A DNA stretch of 64,000 nt from Bifidobacterium apousia (GTDB lineage Bacteria; Actinomycetota; Actinomycetes; Actinomycetales; Bifidobacteriaceae). The DNA is taken from contig NZ_VMHK01000005.1 in NCBI RefSeq assembly GCF_007559275.1, positions 59,740 to 123,739 on the forward strand, written 5' to 3'. Position numbers and translations under genes: made by a program. How positions within the stretch are numbered: position 1 is the stretch's first letter; every line of letters starts with the position of its first letter. This document shows, one piece after another, positions 45,769-56,147 of the stretch. Under the pieces are notes generated by a model. The model had not been told where the DNA came from. It saw nothing but the letters and a program-made list of their open reading frames with translations, and did no database searches.

Positions 45769-48567
45769 ATGACATCATCCATGACATCTACAAACATTAC
45801 GAATCAGAACGCAGCGGCGGCAGGGGCTGACATGCGTTTCGACGACACCGACTGGCACAGCCTGGAGACCTCGGCTGTGCTGGAGACCCTGCACACCGGG
45901 GACCAAGGTTTGGATACGCAGGAGAGCGCACGCCGACTGGAGCTCTTCGGGCCCAACAGCCTGGCTGAGGCCCAGGCCAAACCTCGTTGGAAGCTCTTCC
46001 TGGAGCAGTTCGCCGGCCCCCTGATCGCCGTTCTGATGGTCTGCGGCATCATCACCATTTTTCTGCAGCACTATGTGGACGCTGCGGCCATCTTCCTGGT
46101 TCTTTTTCTCAATGCCATCATCGGCTATGTGCAGGAGTCCAAGGCTGACAAGGCCGTGGAGGCTCTGACGACCCTGTCCACCCCCACCACACGGGTGGTG
46201 CGCCAGGGCCGGATGGAGCAGATTGACGCCGACCAGCTGGTCCCGGGCGATCTGGTCCTGCTGGAGAGCGGCGACCGCATCCCCGCCGACCTGAGGCTGA
46301 TCGAGGCCCTTCACCTGCGCATCGACGAGGCCATGCTGACGGGCGAAAGCGACGACGCCAAGAAGAATACAGACCCCGTGGACCGTGATGCAGCACTGGG
46401 CGACAGGCACTGCATGGCCTTCTCAGGCACCATGGTCACCAGCGGCCGTGGACGCGGGCTGGTGGTGGCCACTGGCTCCGACACCGAGCTGGGCGAGATC
46501 AACGATCTGGTCCATGTGGCCAAGGGCCGCACCCCTTTGCAGCGGATCATCCACCGTACCGAGTTGGGCATCGCCGTCGCCGTCATCCTGGTGGCCATCT
46601 TCGTCTTCATCGGCGGAGCCATCCTCAATGGCGATGCCACGGGAGCCTTCCTGTCTGCAGTTTCCCTGGTGGTGGCCTCCATGCCCGAGGCCCTGCCCAT
46701 CGTGCTGACCGTGGCCATGGCCTTGGGCGTTTCGAGGATGGCTGAATACCATGCCATCGTCCGTTCGCTGCCGGCGGTGGAGACTCTGGGCTCCATCACC
46801 GTCATCGGCTCGGACAAGACCGGCACGCTGACCCAGAACCGCATGACTGTGGAACAGTTCACCCTGGGCGGCGGCCAGCCGGTCCCCGTAGAGGGCCTGG
46901 ACCTGGGCGCAGCGGCCGTATCCGACGACGACCGTATGCGCGGTCTGGCCGCCCTGGCTCGGGCCGGGGCTCTGACCAATGAGGCCCACCGGCAGCCGAA
47001 TGAACAGGGCGAGATCGAATACAGCGGCGATGCGGTCGACATGGCCATGGCCCGCCTGGCCGACCAGACCGGGGCCGTGACGACTGAAGACCTGGATGCT
47101 CCTATCGTCATGGAGACCCCCTACGAGCCGGAGCTGCTGCACTCCATGACCATCCGTCGCGCCCCGGACGGCACCCTGACCCAATACGTCAAGGGCGCCC
47201 CGGACGCCGTCATGGCCATGAGCCGAACCATGCTGGACCCGGATGGCCAGGTCGTTCCCCTGGACACCCAGGCCGTCCACAAGTCCTACGAAGCCATGGG
47301 CTCCCAGGGGCTGCGCGTCATAGGCGTGGCCAGCAGGGTCCTGTCCTCTGACCAGGATCCCGCCTCCCGCCGTCGACCCGACGACCTGACCTTCCTGGGG
47401 CTTGAGGGCATGCTCGACCCGCCCCGACCCGGCGTGCGCGAGGCCATTGCCGACTGCGCAGGGGCCGGCATCCGCGTGGTCATGATCACCGGCGACCACC
47501 CGGTGACCGCAGCCGCCATAGGCCGCCGCCTGGGTCTGGAACACACCGATCAGGCGCTGACCGGCAGCGAAATGCTGGAGATGAGCGACGAGGTCCTCCG
47601 GGCCCGTCTGCGCGAGACCTCCATAGCCGCCCGCGTCTCCCCCCAGGACAAGCTGCGCATTGTGGAAGCCCTGCAGGATGAGGGCCATGTGGTGGCTGTG
47701 ACCGGCGACGGCGTCAATGACGCCCCGGCACTGAAGGCAGCTTCAGTGGGTATCGCCATGGGTCGTTCCGGCACCGACGTGGCCCGGGAGGCCAGCGATG
47801 TGGTCCTGACCGACGACAACTTCGTCACCATCACCCAGGCCGTGCGCCAGGGGAGGGTCATCTTCAAGGCCATCCGCGGATCCGCCTACTTCCTCCTGTC
47901 CACGGCCGCAGCCGCCATGATCGCCGTCGGGGTCAATGTGATCTCCGAGGAGCCCCTGCTCTTCCTGCCCCTGCAGATGCTCTGGATCAACTTCGTGACC
48001 AACGGTGTCCAGGACATCGCCCTGGGATTCGAGCCTGGCAACGGGGATGAGCTGGAGTCGCCCCCACGTTCGTCTGGAGAGGGCCTGCTCTCGCGGGTGC
48101 TCTGGGCGCGACTGGCCGTCTGCGGGCTCTGGATGGCCACCTGCATCCTGGTCCTCTACCGCCTCAACATCAACGCGGGGATGGATCTGGCCCAAGCCCG
48201 GACCATGGCCCTGACCCTGCTGGTCCTCTTCAACTTCTTCGTCGCCATGTCGGCCAGGTCCGAGAACAGGTTGATCTTCCAACTCAATCCCTTGGACAAC
48301 ACCTTCCTTCTGGTGGCCTCGTTCGTGGCCCTGGGCATCCATGCGGGGGCCATGTATCTGGCTCCGGTTGCGGGCGTTCTGGGCATGGCTCCCTTGAGCG
48401 CAAGCCAGTGGCTTATCTGCCTGGGGATTGGGCTGACGGTCCTGATCTTCAGCGAGGGCGACAAGATGGTTCGTGCCTTCCTGGCCAAGCGGGGCATCGA
48501 CACGTCCGGGCGGCCCAAGGGCCACCTGCACCATGTGCGCCGCCGCATCGCCGGCATGATCAACTGA
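45769..48567 (+). CDS. P2-type cation ATPase (Ca2+-ATPase-like)
   Basis: A 932-residue P-type ATPase of the SERCA/PMR1-like group: N-terminal cation-ATPase domain, actuator motif MLTGESDDAKK, M4 motif [23 protein letters not shown] (Asp near 348), KGAPDAV and GDGVNDAPALK, with about ten helices. In M6 the stretch WINFVTNGVQD carries Asn where SERCA has the Ca2+-binding Asp (LVTDG), so the ion is uncertain. It is divergent from the NhaP antiporter and shares its control region, suggesting joint ion homeostasis (inference). Confidence 0.9.
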   Translation: MTSSMTSTNITNQNAAAAGADMRFDDTDWHSLETSAVLETLHTGDQGLDTQESARRLELFGPNSLAEAQAKPRWKLFLEQFAGPLIAVLMVCGIITIFLQHYVDAAAIFLVLFLNAIIGYVQESKADKAVEALTTLSTPTTRVVRQGRMEQIDADQLVPGDLVLLESGDRIPADLRLIEALHLRIDEAMLTGESDDAKKNTDPVDRDAALGDRHCMAFSGTMVTSGRGRGLVVATGSDTELGEINDLVHVAKGRTPLQRIIHRTELGIAVAVILVAIFVFIGGAILNGDATGAFLSAVSLVVASMPEALPIVLTVAMALGVSRMAEYHAIVRSLPAVETLGSITVIGSDKTGTLTQNRMTVEQFTLGGGQPVPVEGLDLGAAAVSDDDRMRGLAALARAGALTNEAHRQPNEQGEIEYSGDAVDMAMARLADQTGAVTTEDLDAPIVMETPYEPELLHSMTIRRAPDGTLTQYVKGAPDAVMAMSRTMLDPDGQVVPLDTQAVHKSYEAMGSQGLRVIGVASRVLSSDQDPASRRRPDDLTFLGLEGMLDPPRPGVREAIADCAGAGIRVVMITGDHPVTAAAIGRRLGLEHTDQALTGSEMLEMSDEVLRARLRETSIAARVSPQDKLRIVEALQDEGHVVAVTGDGVNDAPALKAASVGIAMGRSGTDVAREASDVVLTDDNFVTITQAVRQGRVIFKAIRGSAYFLLSTAAAAMIAVGVNVISEEPLLFLPLQMLWINFVTNGVQDIALGFEPGNGDELESPPRSSGEGLLSRVLWARLAVCGLWMATCILVLYRLNINAGMDLAQARTMALTLLVLFNFFVAMSARSENRLIFQLNPLDNTFLLVASFVALGIHAGAMYLAPVAGVLGMAPLSASQWLICLGIGLTVLIFSEGDKMVRAFLAKRGIDTSGRPKGHLHHVRRRIAGMIN

Positions 48568-48602
48568 ACCGACCTGTCGGGCTGAACTGCCAGACTGAAT
48601 CC

Positions 48603-49055
48603 GTGCAAGAACGGTGGAAGGCGCCCATGGCGGAGGCCCTGCGGCTGGCCGGCATGGCCGGAGACCGGGGGGACGTGCCCGTGGGCGCCCTGGTCTTGGA
48701 TGCCTCGGACCGGATCATCAGCCGGGGCTTCAACCAGCGGCAGGCCCTGGGCCGTCCCCTGGCTCATGCCGAGATGGAGGCCATCGGGGAATCCGACGCG
48801 GGCTGGGATCTGGCAGGGTGCACCATGGTCGTCACCCTGGAGCCCTGCCCCATGTGTGCCGGAGCCCTGATGGCCTGCCACTTCAGCAGGGTGGTCTTCG
48901 GCGCCTGGGACCCCAAGATGGGAGCCTGCGGGTCGGTCTGGGATCTGCCTCGTGATCCGCACACCGGGACAAGGGTCGAGGTGCTGGGCGGTGTGTGCGA
49001 ACAGGCATGCGCCGGGATTCTTGCCGATTTCTTCGCCCGGCACCGCCAGGACTGA
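48603..49055 (+). CDS. tadA: tRNA-adenosine(34) deaminase
   Basis: A 150-residue zinc deaminase making inosine at the wobble position of tRNA-Arg(ACG). The zinc and proton-shuttle motif LAHAEMEAI and the paired-Cys motif LEPCPMCAGA are intact, as is the downstream FGAWDPKMGACGS typical of TadA. Start at GTG 48603, with CAGACT ending 6 bases upstream (leaderless pattern); an in-frame ATG at 48627 is an alternative. The gene ends 10 bases from the convergent permease gene. Confidence 0.9.
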   Translation: MQERWKAPMAEALRLAGMAGDRGDVPVGALVLDASDRIISRGFNQRQALGRPLAHAEMEAIGESDAGWDLAGCTMVVTLEPCPMCAGALMACHFSRVVFGAWDPKMGACGSVWDLPRDPHTGTRVEVLGGVCEQACAGILADFFARHRQD

Positions 49056-49065
49056 GTCCCGTTGT

Positions 49066-49893
49066 TCAGCGGTGGCTGTGATTGGCCCTGTACCGCTGGA
49101 AAGCCGGGGTGACCTGGAGGGCCGCCCAGATGCAGCGCAGGACAATCAGGCAGAGGTAGGCGGCAAACAGATTGGCGCCCACTCGCGCGCTGACCCCTGA
49201 AGCCGCCCAGGTACCCACCGGCGTGGTCAGTGCGGCCACGATGCCCAGAAGCAGTCCCTGACCGGCGTGAACCAAGTGGTGGCGCAGGTTGGTGAACGTC
49301 CCTGACAGTGAACTGGGCAGAATGGCCAGCAGGGAGGTTCCCCTGGCGATCAGGTCGCTGGCGCCCAGCAGGGCCAGGGCCGGTACTGCGATGGCTCCGC
49401 CGCCAACGCCTAGCAAGCCGGACAGGGTTCCGATCAGGATGCCGACCAGCAGAATGATCAGGGCCACTGCCGGGCTCAGCTGGATGCTGCTCTCCCTGGA
49501 GGGCGTGGACAGCAGCTGCTGGGCAATGACGGCCATCAGGAAGCCCACATAGAGCCACCTGAGTATCACCTCTGGAAGCCGGTCCAGCAGCCAGGTGCCG
49601 ATCTGCGCCCCAATGACCGTGCCCACGGCCAGCAGCAGGGCGGCCAGCCAGTCCACATGCCCGCCCAGGGCGTAGGAGGCCACACCGGCCAGCGACATGG
49701 GGATCATGGAGGCCAGCGAGGTAGCCGAGGCCTGCCGTTGCTGCAGTCCGGTCCATACCAGGGCAGGCACGATGATCGATCCGCCGCCGATGCCGAACAT
49801 CCCCGACAGGAATCCGCTGATCACGCCCACCAGGACAAGGATGGCCAGGGTCCGCCGGTCCATCCCTCCGGCTCCTCTCTGCTCTTTCTGCAT
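49066..49893 (-). CDS. TauE/SafE-family membrane permease
   Basis: A 275-residue permease with eight or so helices in two homologous halves, each starting with the family motif: GFLSGMFGIGGGSIIVPALV near the N-terminus and GTLSGLLGVGGGAIAVPAL in the second half. Members export or import sulfite and organosulfur anions; the substrate here is not known. I start at the ATG at 49893 because TAGGCT ends 7 bases upstream (leaderless); the frame is open to 50070. Confidence 0.86.
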   Translation of the reverse strand: MQKEQRGAGGMDRRTLAILVLVGVISGFLSGMFGIGGGSIIVPALVWTGLQQRQASATSLASMIPMSLAGVASYALGGHVDWLAALLLAVGTVIGAQIGTWLLDRLPEVILRWLYVGFLMAVIAQQLLSTPSRESSIQLSPAVALIILLVGILIGTLSGLLGVGGGAIAVPALALLGASDLIARGTSLLAILPSSLSGTFTNLRHHLVHAGQGLLLGIVAALTTPVGTWAASGVSARVGANLFAAYLCLIVLRCIWAALQVTPAFQRYRANHSHR

Positions 49894-50093
49894 GGGTTCC
49901 AGCCTAGGTCGACGTTTTCGTTGTGATGGCAGGATGTCCGCGTGTGCGGCCATGTCTTCCAGCCAGCTCTTATGTCCACCATGCGACCGTCGCCTTGGTT
50001 CCCTTCTGTCGCCTCGGCATACTGCTTGGTATCCCCCGGGCCGGTCCCCGGAGGTGCGTTGTCTAGTCAAGAGAACAAAGAGGGTGTGTTTCG

Positions 50094-51068
50094 ATGCGTT
50101 ATACGGTCATCGGTGCCGGAGCCATGGGCTATCGTCTGGGCGTGCTGCTGCAGGAGCAGGCCGGCCTGCAGGTGGATTTTGTGGATACCTGGATGCCCAA
50201 TATTGACAAGGTTCATGACCAGGGAGGCGTCTATGTTTCCCGCGATCATGAGAATCGGCATTTGGTGCCCGTCAACATTTACACCCCCGAGGACTACAAG
50301 GGCGACCCCGATGTCTGGATCGTCATGCTCAAGCAGATGCAGCTTGAGGGGGTCCTGGAGCGTTGCGCACCGCTCTTCCGCGACCATCAGGTGGTCTTCT
50401 CGGCCATGAATGGCTGGGGCCACTTCGACAAGCTGCTCAAGTATTTCCCCAAGGAGCGCATCTACGGCGGCACGGCCATGATCGGCACAGTCCTCAACGG
50501 GCCGGGCGACGTGGACTTCATCGGCAGGTCCGGGGCAGGCTCCATGCACCTGTGCGCCATGACCGAGGAGACCACCGACGTGGAGCGCCGGATGGCCGAG
50601 GACTTCAAGGCCGCCAACCTCAACCCCATCCTGACCGAGAACTTCGAGGGCACCTGCCTGGCCAAGATCATCTTCAACTCGGTGGTCAACACCATTTGCA
50701 CCATGTATCAGATCACCATGGGCCAGTTCATCTCCTACCCGGGTGCCAAGGACATGTCCCGCCAGCTGATCGACGAGGCCTATGACGCCTGCGAACGGGC
50801 CGGCAAGCAGCTGATCCAGACCCGTCAGGAGACCCTGGACGAGGTGGATTACGTCAGCCGCGTGGGCAATCCCCTCCACTACCCCTCCATGTACCAGGAC
50901 ATGTCCAAGGGCCGCCCGACCGAGGTGGACTACATCAACGGCTATCTGGCACGTCTGGGACGCGAGCATGACTACGTCTGCCGAACCCAGGAGTTCCTGA
51001 CTCACGGCGTCCATCTGGCCGAGCTGGCCTTCCGCGTTCACCACGAGGAGCAGGCCGACCAGGGGTGA
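50094..51068 (+). CDS. PanE/ApbA-like ketopantoate reductase family protein
   Basis: A 324-residue NADP-dependent reductase. The Rossmann motif YTVIGAGAMGYRLG opens the protein, and the C-terminal helical domain has the catalytic-Lys region CLAKIIFNSVVNTICTMYQ and the closing RPTEVDYINGYL typical of ApbA_C. Ketopantoate reduction for pantothenate is the standard role, but many paralogues act on other 2-oxo acids, and no pan gene lies nearby. GAGGG precedes the ATG. Confidence 0.84.
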   Translation: MRYTVIGAGAMGYRLGVLLQEQAGLQVDFVDTWMPNIDKVHDQGGVYVSRDHENRHLVPVNIYTPEDYKGDPDVWIVMLKQMQLEGVLERCAPLFRDHQVVFSAMNGWGHFDKLLKYFPKERIYGGTAMIGTVLNGPGDVDFIGRSGAGSMHLCAMTEETTDVERRMAEDFKAANLNPILTENFEGTCLAKIIFNSVVNTICTMYQITMGQFISYPGAKDMSRQLIDEAYDACERAGKQLIQTRQETLDEVDYVSRVGNPLHYPSMYQDMSKGRPTEVDYINGYLARLGREHDYVCRTQEFLTHGVHLAELAFRVHHEEQADQG

Positions 51069-51128
51069 ATGGGTGATTTATAGTGGGGGTGGCACAAGGA
51101 CGTCCGATCCCGTCCGGCCAGGAGGATC

Positions 51129-53039
51129 ATGACCCAGGAAGAACGCATGCAGCTGCCCGACCGGGTACGGACCAACGGAGCCACCCCCAATCCCTGGTGG
51201 GCCAATGCGGTGGTCTACCAGATCTATCCACGGTCCTTCCAGGACACCAACGGCGACGGCTATGGCGACCTGCCGGGCATCACCCAACGGCTGGACTACC
51301 TGGCCGACCTGGGCGTGGACGTGATCTGGCTGAGCCCGGTCTACAAGTCCCCCCAGGATGACAACGGCTATGACATCGCCGATTACCAGGACATCGACCC
51401 CATCTTCGGCACCATGGACGATATGGACGAGCTTCTGGACCAGGCCCACCGTCGGGGCATCAAGGTGGTCATGGACCTGGTGGTCAATCACACCTCGGAC
51501 GAGCATGCCTGGTTCCAGGCCTCCCGCAACAAGGATGACCCTCACGCCGACTGGTACTGGTGGCGTCCCGCCAAGGCCGGCCACGAACCCGGCACCCCTG
51601 GTGCCGAGCCCAACCAATGGGGTTCCTACTTTGGGGGCTCTGCCTGGCAGTACGATCCGCAGCGCGGCGAATATTACCTGCACCTGTTTTCCAAGAAGCA
51701 GCCCGACCTCAACTGGGAGAACCCCCAGGTCCGGCAGGCCGTCTTCGACATGATGAACTGGTGGATGGATCGGGGCATCGACGGGTTCCGCATGGATGTG
51801 ATCGTCATGATCTCCAAGACCGTCGACTCCGAGGGCCACTTGCCCGGTGAGGATGGATCGGCCATCGCTGACGGTCCTGTAGGTCCCGAGGGGTACTCGT
51901 CCTCGGTGCCCTTCTGCGTGGACGGCCCCAGGCTGGACGAGTTCCTCCAGCAGATGCGCAGCCAGGTCTTCCAGGGTCGGCAGGGCTACCTGACCGTGGG
52001 GGAGGCTCCCAGCCTGGCACCTGCCCGCAGCGGGCAGATCACCGACCCCGCCAACCATGAGCTGGACATGCTTTTCCTCTTCACTCAGACCGAGGTTGAC
52101 ACCGGGGACAGCAAGTGGGACATCCGTCCCTTCCGGGTCTCCCGGCTCAAGGCGGCCATGGACGAACAGCAGCAGGCCGTGGCCAAGGCTGGGTGGGCCA
52201 GCCTCTACTTCGATAACCACGACCAGCCCAGGATCGTCTCCCGTTGGGGCGACACCTCCAGCGAGGAGCTGCGCTCGCGTTCAGCCAAGGCTCTGGGGCT
52301 TCTCCTGCACATGCACAGGGGCACTCCTTACATCTATCAGGGTGAAGAGCTGGGCATGACCAACGCCGGCTTCACCAGCCTTGACCAGTACCAGGATCTG
52401 GAATCCATCAACCTCTACCATCAGCGGGTCGACCAGGCGCACGAGCAGGATCCGGAGTCCATGATGGCCGCCCTGGCTTACATGAGCCGCGACAATGCCC
52501 GCACCCCCATGCAGTGGGATTCCACCAAGTTTGCCGGTTTCACCGCTCCATATGCTCCCAAGGAGCCCTGGCTGGCCGTCAATCCCAATAGGGACAAAGT
52601 CAACGCCAAGACTGAGCAGCGCGATCCGGATTCGGTCTTGGCCTTCTATCGCGAGCTGATCCGCCTGCGGCACACCAATCCGGTCGTGGCGGCCGGTGAC
52701 TTCACCCTTCTGGATCCGGATGCGGACCAAATCTACTCATTCACCCGCTGCCTGGACCAGGCGCCGGAACCCAAGTCGGGACCCGAGGCTGCCAGCGTTC
52801 TGGATGCCCTGCCCTGCCAGCGCCTGCTGGTTGTGGTCAATCTGAGCAGCCGCCCGGCCTCACTGCCGCCTGAAACGGCAGCGCTTCTGGGCTTGGACCA
52901 GACCGGATTCACCTCTATGGCTCTTGGGGCTGTGGATCCCGACCGGATCCTCATATCCACCTACCGGCCCGAGCAAACTGCCAGCTCACTGCTGACCGGT
53001 CGCCTCTCCCCATGGGAGGGGTTCGTCTACCGACTCTGA
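51129..53039 (+). CDS. GH13 alpha-glucosidase (oligo-1,6-glucosidase type)
   Basis: A 636-residue cytoplasmic GH13 enzyme that releases glucose from short alpha-glucosides. The four conserved regions are present: DLVVNHTSDEH, GFRMDV (nucleophile Asp near 222), LTVGEAP (acid/base Glu near 291) and YFDNHDQPR (Asp near 365). The QPDLNWENPQVR segment is typical of the isomaltase/sucrose-isomaltase subgroup. It is longer than usual (~560) because of an insert in the C-terminal beta domain (about 525-560). AGGAGGATC precedes the ATG; TATAGT lies ~50 bases upstream. Confidence 0.9.
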   Translation: MTQEERMQLPDRVRTNGATPNPWWANAVVYQIYPRSFQDTNGDGYGDLPGITQRLDYLADLGVDVIWLSPVYKSPQDDNGYDIADYQDIDPIFGTMDDMDELLDQAHRRGIKVVMDLVVNHTSDEHAWFQASRNKDDPHADWYWWRPAKAGHEPGTPGAEPNQWGSYFGGSAWQYDPQRGEYYLHLFSKKQPDLNWENPQVRQAVFDMMNWWMDRGIDGFRMDVIVMISKTVDSEGHLPGEDGSAIADGPVGPEGYSSSVPFCVDGPRLDEFLQQMRSQVFQGRQGYLTVGEAPSLAPARSGQITDPANHELDMLFLFTQTEVDTGDSKWDIRPFRVSRLKAAMDEQQQAVAKAGWASLYFDNHDQPRIVSRWGDTSSEELRSRSAKALGLLLHMHRGTPYIYQGEELGMTNAGFTSLDQYQDLESINLYHQRVDQAHEQDPESMMAALAYMSRDNARTPMQWDSTKFAGFTAPYAPKEPWLAVNPNRDKVNAKTEQRDPDSVLAFYRELIRLRHTNPVVAAGDFTLLDPDADQIYSFTRCLDQAPEPKSGPEAASVLDALPCQRLLVVVNLSSRPASLPPETAALLGLDQTGFTSMALGAVDPDRILISTYRPEQTASSLLTGRLSPWEGFVYRL

Positions 53040-53060
53040 GGAAACCCCGTCGCCGGCACA

Positions 53061-53082
53061 ACTTCCAGGCTAGAGTGGAAGT
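53061..53082. promoter_or_regulatory. Inverted repeat overlapping a possible otsAB promoter
   Basis: ACTTCCA-8-TGGAAGT, perfect 7-base arms, encloses TAGAGT, which could act as a -10 for the trehalose gene. A site placed this way would suit a repressor. The regulator is unknown. Confidence 0.4.
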
Positions 53083-53097
53083 CAGCGATGCCCCGAT

Positions 53098-53130
53098 GGG
53101 CCTGTGGGACCGGATGGGTCCCACAGGCCC
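53098..53130 (+). terminator. Perfect 14-base hairpin between the GH13 gene and otsAB
   Basis: GGGCCTGTGGGACC and GGTCCCACAGGCCC pair without mismatch around the loop GGATG, and outer GCCCC/GGGGC can extend the stem. There is no T-run, so it is either a factor-dependent terminator for the GH13 gene or a structured leader in the otsAB message. Confidence 0.55.
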
Positions 53131-53200
53131 AGGGGCGATGGGTTCGCGCCGTGGTCAATCCCGACGATTCCGGCACGGACAGGAAAAGAAAGCGGGTTGC

Positions 53201-55666
53201 ATGTCTCGTCTGATCATTGTCTCCAATCGTTTGCCCATGTCGTTGCAGGCACAGGAAGACGGCTCCTACACCTTGCACCAGAACGTGGGGGGACTGGCCA
53301 CGGCTATCGGCCCCTACCACCGTTCCCATAAGGACAGCCTCTGGATCGGCTGGAGCGGCATCGATCCGCAGAAGTATTCGGAAAAGGAGCTGGCCGGCAT
53401 TCGACAGGCCTACCGGGAGAGTCGGTGCATTCCTATCTTTCTCAGCAAGGAGGAGCTGAACGGATACTACGCTGGCTTCTCCAACAACACCCTCTGGCCG
53501 CTCTTCCACGACTTCTCGCACGAGGCCGTCTTCCGCCAGGAGGACTGGGAGATGTACCGCAAGGTCAATATGCGCTTCGCACAGGTGGTGGAGCCGCTCA
53601 TCCGCAAGGGCGACACCATCTGGATTCAGGACTACCACCTGATGCTCCTGCCCAAGATGCTGCGCGAACGTTACCCTGATGCCTCCATCGGCTGGTTCCT
53701 GCACGTGCCCTTCCCCAGCGCTGAGATCTTCCGCTCCCTGCCCTGGAGCCGCGAGATCCTGGAGGGCGTCTTGGGCGCCAACCTGATCGGCTTCCATACA
53801 GTGGACTTCTCCGCCAGCTTCCTGGCCTCGTTGCACAGGCTGCTGCCCGAGCTGCCAGTCAACCAGGACGGCGTGGTCGAGATGCCTGACGGCCACCGCG
53901 CAGCCATCGATGCCTTCCCCATTGGCATCGATTACAACCTCTACCGGCGTACCGCCCACTCCAGCCTGGCCCGGGCCATGCGTCGAGGAATCGACGAGGT
54001 CTGCGGCAAGTCCCCCCGTCATCGCTACCGCACATCAGTGACGGCTGAAGGGGTGGCGGCCAACGAAGCCACCGCTTCGGACGCCAACTGGTGGAGCCAC
54101 TACATGAAGGAGGACATCCCTGAGTCCACGCTGGCCAAGCAGGCGGCCTCCTCGGTGGGCAGTCGCTCCAACAAGGTCATCGTTTCGGTGGACCGGCTGG
54201 ACTACACCAAGGGTCTGCCCGAGCGGCTTCAGGCCTTCGGCCGCATGCTGGACAAGTACCCCGAGTGGGTAGGCCATGTCACTTATTACCTGCTGGCTAC
54301 CCCGTCGCGGGAGGTCGTCGAGTCCTATCAGCGGCTCAAGGCCCAGGTGGACCAGCTGGTGGGCGAGATCAATGGTCGATATTCCCTGCTGGCTTGGACC
54401 CCTATCCACTACATCACCCGCTCCCTGTCCATCAAGCCGGTCTGCGGCATCTACACGGCCGGCGACGTGGCCCTGGTCACCCCCCTGCGCGATGGGATGA
54501 ACCTCGTGGCCAAGGAGTACCTGGCCTGCCATGACGGACGCGACGGCACCCTGGTCCTGTCGGATATGTGCGGGGCGGCCGACGAGCTGACCGATGCCTT
54601 CATCGTCAATCCCTACGACATCGACATGGTCTGCGAAGCCCTGCACAACGCCCTGGAGATCACCCCCGAGGAGTCCAAGCGGCGCAACATCCGTATGCAG
54701 GCCCGCCTCAAGGTGCGCACTGCAGCCAACTGGTGCACCTCATTCCTTGACTCCCTGCGGCAGGTGTCCGCTCCGGGCATGACAGATAGGAGGCTGCGTA
54801 TGGATCACCACAACGCCATCGTTCGTCAATGGGACGGGGCACATCGTCGTCTGGTCCTGTGTGACTATGACGGGACGCTGACCCCGTTGGTTCGTCGTCC
54901 TGAGCGGGCCAAGCCCACCCAGGCCCTCCGCCGTCTGCTGACCCAGGTGGGGAGCAATCCCGATGTGGACTTCCTGCTGGTCTCCGGCCGCAGCCATCAG
55001 ATCATGCAGGATTGGTTCGGCGACCTGTCGGTGGGGCTGATCGCTGAGCACGGCGCCTGGAACCGCAACCTGCCTGGCAGCAACTCGGACGAGTGGCAGC
55101 GGGCGCAAGGCCTGCCCGACTCCGACACCTGGCAGAAGGTGATCCGGCCCATCATGGATGAGTCGGCCACCAGGGTCCCCAACTCCTTTGTGGAGAGCAA
55201 GTCCGATGCGGTGGCCTGGCACTACCGGATGAGCGATGCCCAGGTGGCGGAACAGGAGCGTCAGGATCTGCTCCATCGTCTGCGCGGAGTAGTGGTCGGC
55301 CTGGGGTTGATGATCATGGAGAACTCCAAGGTCGTCGAGGTCACCCCTGTGGCCACCAGCAAGGGCCAGGCCATCCTGCCCTTCGTCAACAGCGGTGACT
55401 ACGACTTCATGATGGCCTTGGGCGACGATGAAACGGACGAGACCATGTTCGCCGTCATGCCCGATAAGGGCTGGACCATCAAGGTCGGGCCCGGCCAGAC
55501 CAAGGCTCGGCTGCGGGTCAACGATCCGACCGCAGTCACTCTGCTGCTGGCCGACCTGGGTGCCGGTGTGGCCCGTGACTCCAATGAGCCCGTGGCCTCC
55601 CACGACTTCCGCGACGACCATACCGTGGTCGACGAGGCACATGCCCAGCTCACTGACGACAAGTAA
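53201..55666 (+). CDS. otsAB: Bifunctional trehalose-6-phosphate synthase/phosphatase (OtsA-OtsB fusion)
   Basis: An 821-residue fusion. The N-terminal GT20 domain (about 1-500) makes trehalose-6-P from UDP-glucose and glucose-6-P; it has [47 protein letters not shown] and [18 protein letters not shown] phosphatase domain (about 545-790) removes the phosphate, with [11 protein letters not shown] (nucleophile Asp near 555), LVSGRSH and [10 protein letters not shown] ~50-residue insert near residues 270-310 interrupts the synthase domain. Start at the ATG at 53201; AGGAAAAG is upstream. It follows the GH13 gene, so glucoside breakdown could feed trehalose synthesis. Confidence 0.92.
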   Translation: MSRLIIVSNRLPMSLQAQEDGSYTLHQNVGGLATAIGPYHRSHKDSLWIGWSGIDPQKYSEKELAGIRQAYRESRCIPIFLSKEELNGYYAGFSNNTLWPLFHDFSHEAVFRQEDWEMYRKVNMRFAQVVEPLIRKGDTIWIQDYHLMLLPKMLRERYPDASIGWFLHVPFPSAEIFRSLPWSREILEGVLGANLIGFHTVDFSASFLASLHRLLPELPVNQDGVVEMPDGHRAAIDAFPIGIDYNLYRRTAHSSLARAMRRGIDEVCGKSPRHRYRTSVTAEGVAANEATASDANWWSHYMKEDIPESTLAKQAASSVGSRSNKVIVSVDRLDYTKGLPERLQAFGRMLDKYPEWVGHVTYYLLATPSREVVESYQRLKAQVDQLVGEINGRYSLLAWTPIHYITRSLSIKPVCGIYTAGDVALVTPLRDGMNLVAKEYLACHDGRDGTLVLSDMCGAADELTDAFIVNPYDIDMVCEALHNALEITPEESKRRNIRMQARLKVRTAANWCTSFLDSLRQVSAPGMTDRRLRMDHHNAIVRQWDGAHRRLVLCDYDGTLTPLVRRPERAKPTQALRRLLTQVGSNPDVDFLLVSGRSHQIMQDWFGDLSVGLIAEHGAWNRNLPGSNSDEWQRAQGLPDSDTWQKVIRPIMDESATRVPNSFVESKSDAVAWHYRMSDAQVAEQERQDLLHRLRGVVVGLGLMIMENSKVVEVTPVATSKGQAILPFVNSGDYDFMMALGDDETDETMFAVMPDKGWTIKVGPGQTKARLRVNDPTAVTLLLADLGAGVARDSNEPVASHDFRDDHTVVDEAHAQLTDDK

Positions 55667-56147
55667 GGCAGACGACCGCAAGCCATCACCGGCGACTGTT
55701 AGCCACTACCGGTAACCGCTCGTGAAGTCCGTCAAGTTCACGGGCGAGCTGGTGGCAATTGCCGCCCACCGGTGACGGCTTGTGGCGACCACAGACGGAT
55801 GACCATTGGCGGTCGGTTGCGACCGTTGTCTGTTGGTGGCGGACTGGTGAGGGCTGTCGGCAACTATTGGCTGCAGACGGACTTTTTGTTCATCCATCAT
55901 GCCCACTTGTTTGCCCGACTCGGTCGCATCGGCGTACCTATCTGTCTGTCGGAACTGATTCATTTGTTGCTTGCTTGGTTGTCGGTCTAGTTGTTTCTGG
56001 TTGTTTCAGATCCGCTCTCATGCCTGTCCGGTCCTCGGGTGCCCAAACGTTCGATTGCTCACATATTTTGGTTTTTCAGTATGTTTAGGTGTCCACCATG
56101 TTGACGGCTGACCCCATTGGTCGGGCCCGGCCGACCATACTTGGAGC
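55667..56147. other. Intergenic region before ilvA
   Basis: 481 bases with no supported gene. The first half is rich in short related runs (GCCACTACCGG, GCCCACCGGTGAC, GGTGGCGGACTGGTGAG); the second half is T-rich on the plus strand. The ilvA -10 (CATACT) lies at its end. The open frames inside it look non-coding by composition. Confidence 0.45.

Noticed and set aside
55759..56088. A 109-codon plus-strand frame before ilvA
   Set aside because: No ribosome site, no domain, and a Cys/Val/Trp/Ser-rich composition typical of non-coding T-rich DNA.
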